The notes beneath the pieces are model-generated. The model saw only the letters and a list, made by a program, of their open reading frames with translations. It was not told the DNA's origin and did no database searches. A program made the position numbers and the translations under genes. Of a DNA stretch of 64,000 nucleotides, positions 1-7,425 are shown piece by piece (the first letter of the stretch is position 1; every line of letters begins with the position of its first letter). The DNA comes from Sphingobium sp. EP60837 (GTDB taxonomy: Bacteria > Pseudomonadota > Alphaproteobacteria > Sphingomonadales > Sphingomonadaceae). The stretch lies in NCBI RefSeq assembly GCF_001658005.1, contig NZ_CP015989.1, positions 128,096 through 192,095 on the forward strand, written 5' to 3'.

Positions 1-175
1 GGGGGAGCTACAGCCTGATAGGGCGGCTGATGGTTAGTACCGGTCCAGCGGCGTCGGGCAAGAGCGAATGATAGGGGCGTAAACGCTGAGGTTCCATATA
101 ATATGCAATTGCCGAGCGCCCTTTAATGCTGCAAGAGCAGAACCGCACCGCGCATCATGGAGGATTGTAATTTAT

Positions 176-1324
176 ATGGCTGACAAGTCGGCCACTGCTT
201 CGGCGGATCCTGAGGGCCTCGGCGAGTCCGCAGCGTCCCCGCTTAACTCGCCACGCGTTCGCCTGGCGATGCTCATTGGCGCGATCTTGCTGCTCATTGG
301 TGGCCTTGTCTGGTACTTGGATCATCAGAACCGGGGCCGATACATGCAGGTGACCGACAACGCCTATGTTGCGGCGGATTCCGTCATCACAGCGCCCAAG
401 ATCGCCGGATATGTTGAACGGGTGTTCGTTATCGAGAATCAGACGGTTCGGCAGGGGCAGTCTCTAGCTGAACTCGATCCCCGCGAATATCGGGCGCAGA
501 CTGAACAGATTACCAGCCAGATCGAAACGGCAACGGCTGCGGGGGATACGACGCGCTCTCAGATTTCCGAACAACAGGCAACCATAGCGCAAGCGCAAGC
601 CCAGCTCGACGCGGCGCGCGCCGAGGCTGCTTTCGCCGCACAGCAGGTTACGCGATATCAGCCGCTTGCCGCATCCGGCGCCGAGCCAGGGGAGCGTTTC
701 GCGCAGCTTCAGACGCAGGCACGGCAAGCTCGCGAGCGAACCAATGCTGCGCAGGCCGCGTTGATCGCCGCGCAACGGCGTGTCGGTACACTGAGCGCGC
801 AGGTACGTCAGGCCCAGTCGCAAGCAGAGGCCGCGCGTGCCCAACTCAAGGTGGCGCGCGTCAACGTCGAATCGACAGTGCTTAAGGCTGCCATCAATGG
901 CCGTGTGGGCGACCTGGCTGTCCGTGTCGGGCAATTCGTGCAGCCCGGTACGCGCCTGATGACACTGGTTCCTGTCGATCGATTGTTCATAGAGGCGAAT
1001 TTCAAAGAGACTCAACTGGGGCTTATGCGCGTCGGCCAGCCTGTTGGCATCGAAATCGATGCGCTCCCTGGCGTCGAACTGACCGGGCGTATTGCCAGTG
1101 TCGCTCCTGGCACGGGCGCCCAGTTCTCGGTGCTCCCCCCCCAGAATGCGACCGGAAACTTCACAAAGATCGTACAGCGCGTGCCTGTACGCATTGCAAT
1201 CGATGCTCCTCTCGAAGTGCGTACGCTCCTCGTGCCGGGAATGTCGGTTGGAGTAACGGTCGATACGCGTTCAGCCAGAGGAGAGATGGATCGACTCCGT
1301 CAGGCCGTAAGCCGGAAGCGTTGA
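176..1324 (+). CDS. emrA: EmrA/HlyD-family membrane fusion protein
   Basis: Periplasmic adaptor of a multidrug efflux pump, linking an inner-membrane MFS pump to an outer-membrane channel. It has 382 residues. A cytoplasmic tail is followed by one membrane anchor at about residues 29-47, a first lipoyl half-motif (TDNAYVAADSVITAPKIAG), a long Gln/Ala-rich coiled-coil hairpin at about 100-230, then the second lipoyl half and beta-barrel (FIEANFKETQL; PQNATGNFTKIVQRVPVRI). These are typical of EmrA. The ATG follows GGAGG by about 10 nt. Its stop overlaps the next gene (the MFS pump), so the two are translationally coupled. Family assignment is firm; the substrate is unknown. Confidence 0.9.
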   Translation: MADKSATASADPEGLGESAASPLNSPRVRLAMLIGAILLLIGGLVWYLDHQNRGRYMQVTDNAYVAADSVITAPKIAGYVERVFVIENQTVRQGQSLAELDPREYRAQTEQITSQIETATAAGDTTRSQISEQQATIAQAQAQLDAARAEAAFAAQQVTRYQPLAASGAEPGERFAQLQTQARQARERTNAAQAALIAAQRRVGTLSAQVRQAQSQAEAARAQLKVARVNVESTVLKAAINGRVGDLAVRVGQFVQPGTRLMTLVPVDRLFIEANFKETQLGLMRVGQPVGIEIDALPGVELTGRIASVAPGTGAQFSVLPPQNATGNFTKIVQRVPVRIAIDAPLEVRTLLVPGMSVGVTVDTRSARGEMDRLRQAVSRKR

Positions 1325-2268
1325 CAGTGGTCACGGTCACAGCATCTCCAGACGCAGCTCGTTCCGCGCGTGCGGACTTGACCGCTTGGATCGCTGTGGC
1401 TGCCGGCTCGCTCGGCGCACTGCTGGCGACCCTCGACATCTCGATCGTCAACTCGGCACTGCCAACGATCCAAGGCGAAATCGGAGCAACCGGCACTGAG
1501 GGAACGTGGATCGCCACCGCCTTTCTCGTTGCCGAGATCGTCGTCATTCCGCTGAGCGCTTGGCTGGAGCGGCTTTTGGGACTGAGAACCCTCCTCCTCA
1601 TTTCCGTGACCGCCTTTACCGGGTTCTCCATCCTATGCGGCATCGCCACAGATCTTACGACTATGATCATCGGACGAACCGGGCAGGGCCTTATGGGAGG
1701 GCTGCTGATACCGACCGCCATGACGATTGTCGCAAAGCGACTCCCGCCACCCCAGCAGCCTATCGGGATGGCGCTTTTCGGAATGACCGTAATCTTGGGC
1801 CCCGTTCTTGGCCCCTTGCTCGGCGGCTGGCTGACGGAAAATTTGAGCTGGCATTATGCCTTCTTCGTCAATGTGCCGGTCTGCGGGATACTCCTCTTGC
1901 TCCTGTTGCTCGGCCTGCCGCACGAACGTACGAATTGGGTCTATCTTCGCGAGGCCGACTGGTTGGGTATTATAGGCCTGATCCTTGGCCTTGGAGGACT
2001 GACGATCGTGCTCGAGGAGGGGCACCGTGAAGACTGGTTCGAATCGACGCTTATCATCCGGCTGACGTTTATAACCGTAGCAGGGTTTGTGATGTTGGGG
2101 ATCGGACAGATCCGGGCAACAAAGCCCGTCCTTAAGTTGCGAATCGTCATGAGCAGACAGTTCGGCAGCGTCGTTATAATGGCGCTAGCGCTGGGCATGG
2201 TGATGTACGGATCGACCTTCGTCATCCCGCAATTCCTGTCGCTTATCGCCGACTATAATGCCCTCGAG
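1321..2268 (+). pseudogene. emrB: EmrB-like DHA2 MFS transporter, 3' end removed by an IS
   Basis: Proton-driven drug exporter partner of the upstream adaptor. About 316 residues remain, starting at a TTG that overlaps the adaptor stop codon. Visible family signatures are the first helix with LDISIVNSALPTIQGEIGA, the GTEGTWIATAFLVAEIV stretch and RTGQGLMGGLLIPTAMTI. A DHA2 transporter has about 500 residues and 14 helices, so roughly the last third is missing. The break falls exactly on the IS6-type terminal repeat at 2269. The reading frame runs a few codons into the IS before stopping. Probably non-functional; a paralogous intact copy lies at 31375-32898. Confidence 0.85.
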
Positions 2269-3150
2269 GGCTCTGTTGCAAACATGGGGCACGGCCGCGC
2301 GGCGTCACCCAGTTGGGGGATTAGGCAGCATTGGCGAAATGCTTATTGAGCATAATCATGGTTTCGGTCAGGGCCGAGGGTCCAATTCCGAATGCTCTTT
2401 CAACCAGGCGCACCTCCCCCATGATACCTGGCTGCAGGCACCATGCCTGGGCCTGTCCTTTGCGTAGGGCGCGCATGACCTCGAAGCCCTTGATCGTGGC
2501 GTAGGCCGTTGGCATCGACTTGAAGCCACGTACCGGCTTGATCAGCATCTTCAGCTTGCCGTGGTCGGCCTCGAGCACGTTGTTCAGATATTTCACCTGC
2601 CGGTGCTCGGTTTCCGCCGCCAGTTTGCCTTCGCGTTTCAGCTCAGCGATTGCTGCGCCGTAGCTGGGTGCCTTGTCGGTATTGAGTTTGGCCGGCTTTT
2701 CCCAGTCCTTCAGGCCACGAAGAGCTTTGCCCAGAAAGCGCTTCGCCGCTTTGGCGCTGCGTGTCGATGACAGATAGAAATCAATCGTGTCGCCCCGTTT
2801 GTCGACCGCCCGGTACAGGTAGGTCCATTTGCCCCGCACCTTTACGTAGGTCTCATCCAGACGCCAGCTCGGATCAAAGCCGCGCCGCCAGAACCAGCGG
2901 AGACGCTTCTCCATCTCCGGCGCGTAGCGCTGCACCCAGCGATAGATCGTCGTATGATCGACATCGATCCCACGCTCGGACAGCATTTCCTCGAGATCAC
3001 GGTAGCTGATGCCGTATCGACAATACCAGCGCACCGCCCATAGGATGACCTCGCCGGTAAAATGCCGTCCTTTGAAATCGTTCATCGCAACTGACCTTGA
3101 CAGTACATGAGCCCAATCTTGGAAACCGTGTCAGAGTTTGCAACAGAGCC
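2269..3150 (-). mobile_element. IS6-family insertion sequence, copy 1 of 5 (882 bp)
   Basis: Element bounded by perfect 15-bp terminal inverted repeats (GGCTCTGTTGCAAAC) and carrying one transposase gene on the minus strand. It resembles IS6100 in its terminal repeats and protein but is a distinct element, 882 rather than 880 bp. Five copies in the same orientation occur here (starts 2269, 26679, 30149, 52960, 55667). The 8-bp flanks (ccctcgag / aggtatcg) do not match, so this copy marks a rearrangement junction. The left side cuts emrB; the right side cuts a resolvase gene. Confidence 0.95.
2321..3085 (-). CDS. tnpA: IS6-family transposase
   Basis: DDE transposase of 254 residues that carries out replicative (cointegrate-forming) transposition. 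An N-terminal helix-turn-helix region ([17 protein letters not shown]) precedes the catalytic domain. The DDE residues appear to be Asp77 ([11 protein letters not shown]), Asp137 ([10 protein letters not shown]) and Glu172 (NNVLEADHGK). Length and motifs match intact IS6 transposases, so it is probably active. The protein is identical in all five copies. Confidence 0.95.
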   Translation of the reverse strand: MNDFKGRHFTGEVILWAVRWYCRYGISYRDLEEMLSERGIDVDHTTIYRWVQRYAPEMEKRLRWFWRRGFDPSWRLDETYVKVRGKWTYLYRAVDKRGDTIDFYLSSTRSAKAAKRFLGKALRGLKDWEKPAKLNTDKAPSYGAAIAELKREGKLAAETEHRQVKYLNNVLEADHGKLKMLIKPVRGFKSMPTAYATIKGFEVMRALRKGQAQAWCLQPGIMGEVRLVERAFGIGPSALTETMIMLNKHFANAA

Positions 3151-3493
3151 AGGTATCGGGTTCCGCTCGCTCACCGAGAACATCGACACCACCACTTCGG
3201 GCGGGATGCTGGTGTTCAACATCTTCGGCTCGCTTGCCCAGTTTGAGCGCGATCTGATCCGGGAGCGCACCCATGCAGGCCTCAAGGCCGCTCGCGAGCG
3301 AGGTCGCCCCGGTGGGCGGCGGCCAGTGGTCACACCTGACAAGCTCCGCAAGGCGCGCGATCATATCGCTTCCGGCCTCACAGTTCGCGAGGCCGCCGCG
3401 CGCCTCAAGATCGGCAAAACCGCCCTCTACAAAGCCCTCGAAGCCACGGAGAAGAACACAAAGTCCCAGCGTTCCCGGTCCGTTCGCTCTTAG
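3151..3493 (+). pseudogene. tnpR: Tn3-family resolvase (tnpR) C-terminal fragment
   Basis: The C-terminal ~113 residues of a serine recombinase: end of the catalytic domain ([36 protein letters not shown]) and the DNA-binding helix-turn-helix ([20 protein letters not shown]). The N-terminal part with the catalytic serine is removed at the IS boundary. It is nearly identical to the same part of the complete resolvase at 44084-44677, so it is a relic of the same transposon. The reading frame stays open across the IS junction. Confidence 0.85.
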
Positions 3494-3526
3494 CGTGCAG
3501 ATAAGTCACTTTCGTGCAGTCACCCC
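3489..3526. repeat. Tn3-family terminal inverted repeat (relic end)
   Basis: Reading outward, the sequence ends in GTGCAGTCACCCC. Its reverse complement begins GGGGTGACTGCACGAAAGTG, identical to the left end of the complete transposon at 44051. It marks the outer end of a transposon that was inserted in traG. The rest was lost to the neighbouring IS. Confidence 0.85.
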
Positions 3527-3742
3527 GTGTTCGAGACGATGAGCCGCGCGATCGACGCGGAGGAAACCGGCATATCGTTCGGATCGCAGCATGTAGCGCG
3601 GCCGTTGCTGACGCCGGATGAAGTCCGCACGCTGCGCGAGGATTTGCAGCTCCTGTTCCTTGCGGGGCAACGGCCGATCGTCGCCGCCAAGCTGCGCTAC
3701 TACGCCGATCGCGAGTTCGCCGGGAAGTTCGACAAGGCGTGA
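3527..3742 (+). pseudogene. traG: traG/virD4 coupling protein, 3' fragment
   Basis: The last ~71 residues of a type IV coupling protein (MFETMSRAIDAEETGISF, LLTPDEVRTL, LLFLAGQRPIVAAKL). It closely matches the C-terminus of the complete traG at 39069-40736. The 5' part was replaced by the transposon end at 3526. This shows that replicon 1 once carried its own traG directly upstream of its oriV, in the same arrangement as replicon 2. Confidence 0.85.
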
Positions 3743-3745
3743 ACG

Positions 3746-3789
3746 GACACTATCGACGAAGTGAAAAAGGCCGTTTGCTGTATAGTGTC
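3746..3789. promoter_or_regulatory. Inverted repeat upstream of the 3821 gene
   Basis: GACACTAT at 3746-3753 is the exact complement of ATAGTGTC at 3782-3789, with 28 bp between. The right arm overlaps a TATAGT sequence that would serve as a -10 box for the gene at 3821. This spacing and position suit an operator; the binding protein is unknown. Confidence 0.4.
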
Positions 3790-3820
3790 AGAACTGCCGC
3801 CAAGGGCGGAAGGATAGAAT

Positions 3821-4252
3821 ATGGACCAACGCGTCATTGATCTTTGGGACCGGCTCATGGCCTATGGAGAGAGCGGTTCCGCACCTCTTCCGGCGATCCG
3901 CGACGAAGTGTTGGAGCTGCACGAAGCGATCACCGATGAGGAAAGCCGGCTCGGCCTCATGCGGATATTCAATCTCGTCTGCGATCTTGTGGCGGTGCAT
4001 CTCCAAGAGACGAACGGCGATCTTGAAGCCTTCGCCCAGCACCGGCAGGGCCAGATATGGATGTTCCTGCGCGCGGAATGTCTTGTCGATGGCGCGTTGG
4101 ACCGGAGCCGGCTGCGATATGTGACATGGCGCGAAGTCCAGGCCGGCCGCATGACCGAGGATGATCCGCTGCGCCGCTACGCATTGGGCGATGACTCCGC
4201 CTTTGATGAGCTGATGGCCGCGCCGACGCCACCGAAGCGGACGCGCCACTAG
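3821..4252 (+). CDS. Hypothetical protein, 143 residues
   Basis: No recognised family. It is an acidic, probably helical, soluble protein with no signal peptide or membrane segment (MDQRVIDLWDRLMAYGESG at the start, basic PPKRTRH tail). A GGAAGG ribosome-binding site lies 8 nt upstream of ATG, and a promoter-like region with an inverted repeat precedes it. It sits between the traG remnant and oriV1 and ends 10 nt before a TATA repeat array, so it belongs to the plasmid backbone. The second copy (57219) carries four single-base indels and is not open throughout. Confidence 0.65.
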   Translation: MDQRVIDLWDRLMAYGESGSAPLPAIRDEVLELHEAITDEESRLGLMRIFNLVCDLVAVHLQETNGDLEAFAQHRQGQIWMFLRAECLVDGALDRSRLRYVTWREVQAGRMTEDDPLRRYALGDDSAFDELMAAPTPPKRTRH

Positions 4253-4261
4253 GCGCGAATG

Positions 4262-4285
4262 TATAGGCGTATACAAATATACATG
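4262..4285. repeat. Tandem 8-bp TATA array A (3 units)
   Basis: Three head-to-tail octamers: TATAGGCG, TATACAAA, TATACATG. The same 8-bp periodicity recurs at 6341, 6691 and 7321 around the partition genes. It probably binds the ribbon-helix-helix protein encoded at 6385-6669 (inference). Confidence 0.6.
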
Positions 4286-4539
4286 TTCGCCGTCTGTTCG
4301 CCCTTGGCGTTGTTTAGCGGACTTTCCGCGCCCTGCCCTGCCGGCTCTTGGCGTAGGATTCCGCCCTCTCCCGCAGCAATGTTCGGGGCCAAATCCGTGA
4401 AATCGTTGCCTGGCGCACAAACCTTGAGGCTCGCCGTTTCGATCCCCGACCTCGCGAGGATCTAGCTTTCCAGAAATCGGCCGCATGGGAAGCCCGTAGA
4501 GCGCCATTGCCGCTTGGACCCTCCCCGGCCTGCCAAACG

Positions 4540-4670
4540 TCCAGAATGAAGCCCAGCGGCCCGGAAATCGCCCCTGCTGCGACGTTTCCGCCTCCCCTGC
4601 CCTCTCGGCTCGATCACCGCCCTATCCGCCTGGCTTTCCTGGAAAGCCAATTGCGACGGTGCCGCTGGCG
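4540..4670. other. Non-coding block shared by the two replicons
   Basis: About 130 bp that is clearly related to about 40993-41125 in replicon 2, lying between traG and the hairpin array in both. Conserved stretches include AGCGGCCCGGAAATCGC, GCGACGTTTCCGCC and an AT-poor hairpin GGCTTTCCTGGAAAGCC followed by AATTGCGAC. No convincing reading frame is shared, so conservation is probably at DNA or RNA level. The flanking stretches 4286-4539 and 4671-4693 show nothing else recognisable. Confidence 0.55.
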
Positions 4671-4693
4671 CTGTGGTGTCGATAGAAGCGGGG

Positions 4694-4703
4694 CGTTTAA
4701 ACG
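4694..4703. repeat. CGTTTAAACG palindrome, site 1
   Basis: Exact 10-bp palindrome just left of the hairpin array. Further exact copies lie at 34092, 37216, 40730, 50467 and (duplicate) 58092. A one-base-deleted version lies at 7742. Confidence 0.6.
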
Positions 4704-4718
4704 ATCCTCAATCTAGCA

Positions 4719-4839
4719 AAAAGCGTGCCGGCGAAGCCGGCTCATCATGGGGATGCCGGGTGGGAGGATCGCAAAGCGATCCGGGGCGGCCGAAGGCCGC
4801 GAGCCGGCGGGGGCGAAGCCCCCAAGAGGCGGCGCTTTT
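4719..4839. other. Multi-hairpin structured element next to oriV1
   Basis: A closing stem (AAAAGCG at 4719-4725 pairing with CGCTTTT at 4833-4839) encloses four perfect hairpins with three-base loops. These are GCCGGC/GAA (4727-4741), GGATCGC/AAA (4766-4782), GCGGCC/GAA (4786-4800) and GGGGGC/GAA (4809-4823). The homologous element at 41174-41296 keeps every stem. In hairpin 2 a C-G pair is replaced by G-C (GGATGGC/GCCATCC). It may act as a small RNA, a single-strand initiation site or a transfer-related site. It lies about 145 bp before the DnaA box. Confidence 0.65.
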
Positions 4840-4983
4840 CTTCCCTCTGACCGGTGCCGGTAGCGCGGCGCGAGTGGATCATGCTGCCTCTGTCCCGAAA
4901 ATCAGGACAAGTTGTTCGATCTGGCGGGACGCTGGTGGGTGAAACCACGATGATCCGGCGTCGAGTGGGCGCTGCGGTTAAAG

Positions 4984-4992
4984 TTATCCACA
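4984..4992 (+). promoter_or_regulatory. DnaA box of oriV1
   Basis: Perfect consensus TTATCCACA. It precedes an AT-rich stretch (about 5000-5090) and the iteron array, the usual order in a theta-replicating plasmid origin. Confidence 0.75.
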
Positions 4993-5098
4993 GGTCGGCC
5001 TAGTGTTAATATATGGGTTAAAGAGTCGTGTTACGGGATTTTGGCGGTTTCATAAGCAACTGAAAATATTAGAATAATCGGGCGTTTTTTTGCCCTCG

Positions 5099-5311
5099 GC
5101 GTCAACGGAACCCCGAATCTGGTGACTCCAGAACCCCGAATCTGCGTCAACGAAACCCCGAATCGCGATCACCCGTCAATGAAACCCCGAACTTTTCCGT
5201 TGCGTCAATGAAACCCCGAATCTACGGTGCGCGTCAATGAAACCCCGAATCGAGCCTGACCGTCAACGAAACCCCGAACTCCCGCTTGCCGTCAATGAAA
5301 CCCCGAACGGC
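5099..5311 (+). repeat. oriV1 iterons (8 repeats of GTCAAYGAAACCCCGAA type)
   Basis: Eight copies with core ACCCCGAA, most preceded by CGTCAA(T/C)GAA. The CCCCG cores start at 5111, 5134, 5156, 5185, 5214, 5243, 5272 and 5301. The first two intervals are 23 and 22 bp; the last five are exactly 29 bp. They are the predicted RepA binding sites. The last two and half of the sixth lie inside the repA reading frame, so RepA binding at the origin should also affect its own expression. Confidence 0.85.
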
Positions 5312-6340
5312 GCGGAGGGACGCCCTCCCCTGCTGCCTGTTCGCTACCCCGATCCCGATCTGTTCATTTGCGATGTTCTCGACGCCATCCCCAAGGATGA
5401 CATGGCCTCGATGGAGCATCCGATTTTCTCGCTCGCGACCAAGCCCGATCGGCGCGTGTTCCGCTATGAGCATAACGGCAACAAGCTCGAAATCGTCCCC
5501 AGCGTCAAAGGGCTGGCGACGATCCACGACAAGGATATTCTGATCTACTGCATCTCCCAGCTCATCGGGAAGATGAACCAGGGGGAGCGACCGAGCCGCA
5601 CCTTGCACCTCACTGCTCGCGATCTACTGGTGTGGACCAACCGGCAAACCGATGGCGACGGCTATGACCGGCTGCGGAGCGCGTTCGAGCGGCTGTCGGG
5701 GACGCGGATCACCACGAATATCAAGGCCGATGGCGAGGAAATCACCGAAGGTTTCGGCCTCATCAATGAATGGCGGATCGTGCGGCAAACCCGCTCCGGC
5801 CAAATGTCGGAAATCAAGGTCACGCTATCCGACTGGCTGTTCAAGATGGTTGAGGGGCGCAGCGTCCTGACGCTCCATCGCGACTATTTCCGCCTCCGCA
5901 AGCCGCTCGAACGGCGTATCTACGAGCTGGCGCGCAAGCATTGCGGCGCGCAGGAAAAATGGTCGATCTCGGTCGAAACGCTACAGAAAAAGACCGGCGC
6001 GAGTAGCCATTTGCGCGTGTTCCGCTCGATGCTGCGCGATCTCGTCGCGCACGATCATCTGCCCGACTATGCCGTGGAAATGAACGGCGATACGGTCACG
6101 TTCCGCAATCGCGAGGCTCTGGATACGGTCGAGGCGATCGAGGCGGAACCCGAGCGGCCCTATATCGACCCCGAAGGCTTCCACGACGCCAAGAGCGTTG
6201 CGCCTGGCTATGACGTTTACGCGCTCTATGACCAATGGGTGTCATGGTGGATCGACAGCGGGCGGCCGGAACTGAAAAGCCCCCGCGCCGCCTTCATCGG
6301 CTTCTGTCGCAACAAGCACAAGACTGCCCCCTTGCGCTAG
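5237..6340 (+). CDS. repA: Replication initiator protein A (RepA/RPA family)
   Basis: Plasmid replication initiator that binds the adjacent iterons. It has 367 residues. Family-typical stretches are DLFICDVLDAIPKDDMASME, GLATIHDKDILIYCISQL, GTRITTNIKADGEEITEGFG, VTLSDWLFKMV and RLRKPLERRIYELARKHCG, the winged-helix core of alphaproteobacterial RPA initiators. The only in-frame ATG upstream of the conserved core is at 5237, inside iteron 6, with no clear Shine-Dalgarno. The first ~25 codons therefore double as iteron DNA. A TATA array begins immediately after the stop codon. An identical copy lies at 58635-59738. Confidence 0.88.
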   Translation: MKPRIEPDRQRNPELPLAVNETPNGAEGRPPLLPVRYPDPDLFICDVLDAIPKDDMASMEHPIFSLATKPDRRVFRYEHNGNKLEIVPSVKGLATIHDKDILIYCISQLIGKMNQGERPSRTLHLTARDLLVWTNRQTDGDGYDRLRSAFERLSGTRITTNIKADGEEITEGFGLINEWRIVRQTRSGQMSEIKVTLSDWLFKMVEGRSVLTLHRDYFRLRKPLERRIYELARKHCGAQEKWSISVETLQKKTGASSHLRVFRSMLRDLVAHDHLPDYAVEMNGDTVTFRNREALDTVEAIEAEPERPYIDPEGFHDAKSVAPGYDVYALYDQWVSWWIDSGRPELKSPRAAFIGFCRNKHKTAPLR

Positions 6341-6388
6341 TATAGGTGTATAGATGTATAGGTGTATAATTGTATACATCTATACTAG
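6341..6388. repeat. Tandem 8-bp TATA array B (6 units)
   Basis: Six octamers with no gap, starting right after the repA stop: TATAGGTG, TATAGATG, TATAGGTG, TATAATTG, TATACATC, TATACTAG. The last unit contains the stop codon of the convergent ribbon-helix-helix gene. Strict 8-bp phasing resembles centromere/operator arrays bound by ribbon-helix-helix partition proteins, as in Omega or ParG systems. This is the best candidate for the partition site. Confidence 0.65.
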
Positions 6389-6669
6389 CCGGCGATGCGC
6401 CCCCTTCCCTTCTTCACAAACAGGTCGTCCAGCGCCTCGCCCAGCAGGCTTTGAACGGTCGTCCCTTCCTCGGCCGCGATAATGCGAAGCTGCGTGCTGA
6501 CCTCGGGAGGGAAATGCCCGCCAATCAGCTTGGTCCCCTGTCGGCCGCTCGGCGGGGCCTTGCGGGTCACGTCTACCGGCTCGATCGCCGACGCTGGGGC
6601 CGGGGCCGCGTCTCCGTCCGCCTTGGCGCGGTTCAGCACCGCTTGCAGACTGTTTCCGCCCTTCGCCAT
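6385..6669 (-). CDS. Ribbon-helix-helix centromere-binding protein (ParG/ParB-like)
   Basis: A 94-residue partner of ParA. A flexible, Ala/Pro-rich N-terminus (about 1-45) precedes a C-terminal ribbon-helix-helix fold (GTKLIGGHFPPEVSTQLRII, EEGTTVQSLLGEALDDLFVK). Such proteins bind arrays of short repeats and stimulate the ParA ATPase through the N-terminal tail. The start codon overlaps the parA stop (TGATG), so the two are co-translated. TATA arrays lie at both ends of the gene, consistent with centromere binding and autoregulation. Function is inferred from fold and neighbour. Confidence 0.75.
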   Translation of the reverse strand: MAKGGNSLQAVLNRAKADGDAAPAPASAIEPVDVTRKAPPSGRQGTKLIGGHFPPEVSTQLRIIAAEEGTTVQSLLGEALDDLFVKKGRGRIAG

Positions 6670-7304
6670 CACGCCACCTCCGCCTGATTGTATAGGCGTA
6701 TATTTGTATACTCGTATAGTCGGCGGATTTCGTCGGCCGCTGGCCCATGCGGCTCGAACTCCTGCACGGCCCGGCCTGCGGCTTGGGCGCGGAAAAAGGC
6801 TTTGCGGTTGCCGATCGTCACCGGGCAAACCGTCGCGCCTAGCTCCGCCACGGCCTGAATCGCATCGCCAGTTTCCTGACCTTGCGGGGGCACGAAGGTA
6901 AGGACCACGGCAAAGGCGCGGTCGAGCTGGCGCACCACGTCGAGGGTGTGCGTCATGCTCATCGTGTCGAACACGGCCGTCTTAGTCGGGATCAGGATGA
7001 AATCAGCGTGACGCGCTGCCTCATAGGCCACGTCGCGCGCGACCGCCGCCCCGTCGATCACGACAAGATCGGTGCCGGCGTCCTCGCAGGCTTTGAGCAT
7101 AGCGGGCAGGCGCACCGGCTGAATCGACGCCACGGCGGGCGTGTCGAGCTGGCGCACGTCCTTCCAGAACGAGGCCGTCGCCTGCGGGTCCAGGTCGATG
7201 ATCGCGGCGACCTTGCCCGCCTGCTCGGCCGCGACTGCCAGACAGGTCGCGAGCGTCGTTTTCCCAACGCCGCCTTTCTGTGAGAGAATGGCGAGAACCT
7301 TCAT
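6669..7304 (-). CDS. parA: ParA partition ATPase (small, type Ib)
   Basis: Walker-type ATPase of 211 residues that segregates the plasmid on the nucleoid. Deviant Walker A is SQKGGVGKTTLAT near the N-terminus, followed by IDLDPQATAS (A') and TDLVVIDGAA (Walker B). It lacks the N-terminal helix-turn-helix of large ParAs, so repression is probably done by the ribbon-helix-helix partner. The C-terminal tail (LYEYTNIRLYNQ) is encoded by TATA array C, so coding and binding-site functions overlap. TATA array D lies in the promoter region. Confidence 0.9.
   Translation of the reverse strand: MKVLAILSQKGGVGKTTLATCLAVAAEQAGKVAAIIDLDPQATASFWKDVRQLDTPAVASIQPVRLPAMLKACEDAGTDLVVIDGAAVARDVAYEAARHADFILIPTKTAVFDTMSMTHTLDVVRQLDRAFAVVLTFVPPQGQETGDAIQAVAELGATVCPVTIGNRKAFFRAQAAGRAVQEFEPHGPAADEIRRLYEYTNIRLYNQAEVA
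6691..6722. repeat. Tandem 8-bp TATA array C (4 units, inside parA)
   Basis: TATAGGCG, TATATTTG, TATACTCG, TATAGTCG in perfect register, inside the last codons of parA and just upstream of the ribbon-helix-helix start codon. It is a candidate internal operator or centromere segment. Confidence 0.6.
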
Positions 7305-7320
7305 GCTACACTCCTACACG

Positions 7321-7344
7321 TATAATCCTATACTTGTATACACA
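7321..7344. repeat. Tandem 8-bp TATA array D (3 units, parA promoter)
   Basis: TATAATCC, TATACTTG, TATACACA, starting 16 bp upstream of the parA start codon. Its place in the promoter region suggests autoregulation of parA and its partner. Confidence 0.6.
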
Positions 7345-7425
7345 ATAGACCGGGAGGGGAAGCCCTGTCGTTCCCGAAATGACGATAGGGAGGCGCTGAA
7401 TCTGAAATGACGAAAGCGCGCCGCA

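Noticed and set aside
5099..5311. Regularly spaced repeats resembling a CRISPR array
   Set aside because: The repeat core is short, spacers are not unique 30-mers, no cas genes are present, and the DnaA box plus repA identify iterons.
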